Source: Gossypium raimondii
Taxonomy: Eukaryota > Streptophyta > Magnoliopsida > Malvales > Malvaceae
Direction: 5' to 3'
Assembly (NCBI RefSeq): GCF_025698545.1
Contig: NC_068569.1
Location: forward strand, 14,570,001 to 14,634,000
Length of the DNA: 64,000 bases
Positions 63,158-64,000 of this stretch are shown in pieces. The notes under the pieces are model-generated. The model made no database searches. It was given only the letters and a program-made list of their open reading frames with translations, and was not told the DNA's origin. Numbering within the stretch: the first letter of the stretch is position 1; the number at the start of each line of letters is the position of its first letter. A program made the position numbers and the translations under genes.

Positions 63158-63803
63158 CTGGTAAGGCGATAAAACAGTCAGAATGGCGTGCCATCTCAGC
63201 TTTCCTTTGGTGCATATCCGCAACAGCTTTGACCTCTCCTACTGTTTCCCCTGTTATCTGCTTAACCAAAAACAAATAGCATGGTTTGGAAACGGACTTT
63301 ACACTAAGAAAGACGAAAAAACAAATGGGCTGTATCACAGATTGTACAGACCTCTTTGTTCATCAGAGTTTTGGGGATAATACTGCGATAAAAGAAAGAG
63401 AATCAACAAACAGTATATATGTAGAAAGTAAATGATGAAGAAAATCAAATCCCAACCAGGTACATATATATATTATATGTATGTATTGGTACCCTAAAAC
63501 ATGTCCTCCACCACGGTGGACCTCCTGAGAGACCAAACCCATCAACCCGACGCTTCCTCCGCCATAAACAAGATCCAACTTCCGGGACACCTTGAACATG
63601 AAAACAAAACCACGAGAATATTGAGAACTTAGTCAAAAGTTGTTAGCGAGGAAGGCATATGAGAGAAGAGTGGAGTAGAATACCAGCTCTTTTCCCAGTT
63701 CTAGGGCAGCATCACTGTAGCAGTTTCGCTTGCCGGAGCTGCTTCCGCAAAAGACGCAAACCCTTTTGAACCTGCTGGAATTCAATGCTTTATTCTCATC
63801 CAT
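63158..63803 (-). pseudogene. Truncated LOG gene copy (exons 1-4 only)
   Basis: Exons at 63803-63684, 63590-63493, 63382-63352 and 63257-63158 are identical in reading to exons 1-4 of the complete gene. The donor splice site after LPG is kept but the next exons are absent: homology stops at 63105 and unrelated DNA follows. The product would end soon after FIALPG and lack the catalytic GGYGTLEE and the C-terminal half needed for the dimer fold, so no enzyme activity is expected. The full promoter region is duplicated with it, so it may be transcribed. It must be very recent, or an assembly artefact. Confidence 0.9.
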
Positions 63804-63954
63804 ATCTCTCTTTTTGTTCTCTGCTTTTCGGTGAGTGTGTTTATTTTCTTTTTACTGCTCTTTCTATTTGATTGATTTAACCTAAAGCAACGACAGGCAG
63901 ATTCTTTGGGCAATAGAAGGAGCCACAATACCCAAAGAGGAATGTGGGAATACA

Positions 63955-63964
63955 CTATATATAG
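63955..63964 (-). promoter_or_regulatory. Duplicated TATA box of the truncated LOG copy
   Basis: CTATATATAG about 150 bases before the duplicate start codon, identical to that of the complete gene. Confidence 0.5.
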
Positions 63965-64000
63965 GATCCCCCCCTATTTCTATTGCAGTGCTGATAATTT

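Larger units (their letters stand above)
63105..64000. repeat. Second copy of the partial tandem duplication, running off the window
   Basis: Counterpart of 60965-61859, offset 2140 bases at its start and 2141 at its end because of three small length differences. The right end lies beyond 64000. Confidence 0.9.

Overview
This is nuclear DNA from a dicot plant, most likely Gossypium (cotton) or a close Malvaceae relative. The evidence is GT-AG introns in genes matching angiosperm families, AT-rich intergenic DNA, and large LTR families carrying CACACGGGCGTGTG-type motifs that I associate with cotton. The species is an inference; no search was run.

Layout. Positions 1-19980 are a nest of mostly solo LTRs. 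A minus-oriented LTR (3006-19980, left end lost) hosts a second minus LTR (3043-13749, target duplication AATAG), which itself hosts three solo LTRs (3525-6103, 6442-9196, 9946-12669). The outer LTR also hosts a plus solo LTR (13826-16488) and a hAT-like element (18333-19554). Nearly all have readable target-site duplications. 19981-24716 is intergenic with one small MITE (20380-20636).

The gene-rich core is 24.8-46.4 kb: a DUF241 gene (24813-25712, +); a four-exon DUF630/DUF632 gene (30565-34044, +); a nine-exon BSK1 brassinosteroid-signalling pseudokinase gene (35791-39548, +); a chloroplast FtsH1/5-type protease gene (42940-40148, -) with two 1-base frameshifts; and an intronless LDL1 histone demethylase gene (44032-46368, +). 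BSK1 and FtsH converge; FtsH and LDL1 diverge from a shared 1.1 kb region that seems to hold an LTR fragment.

46.4-56.1 kb is again repeat DNA: three solo LTRs (47359-47892, 48458-51241, 51249-53539) and an internally deleted Copia element (53708-56124) with both LTRs, primer site, decayed gag and target duplication AGTAC. 56.1-60.3 kb shows no gene. At the right end is a complete seven-exon LONELY GUY (LOG) cytokinin-activating gene (61665-60300, -), and upstream of it a near-identical partial tandem copy (63803-63105) with only the first four exons.

The genes do not form a pathway or cluster. Themes are hormone signalling (BSK1, LOG), chromatin (LDL1), thylakoid quality control (FtsH), and two families of poorly known function. 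I found no convincing new biological system. The best leads are the recent partial LOG duplication, the doubly frameshifted FtsH gene, and related LTRs that each carry a different minisatellite at a similar internal place.
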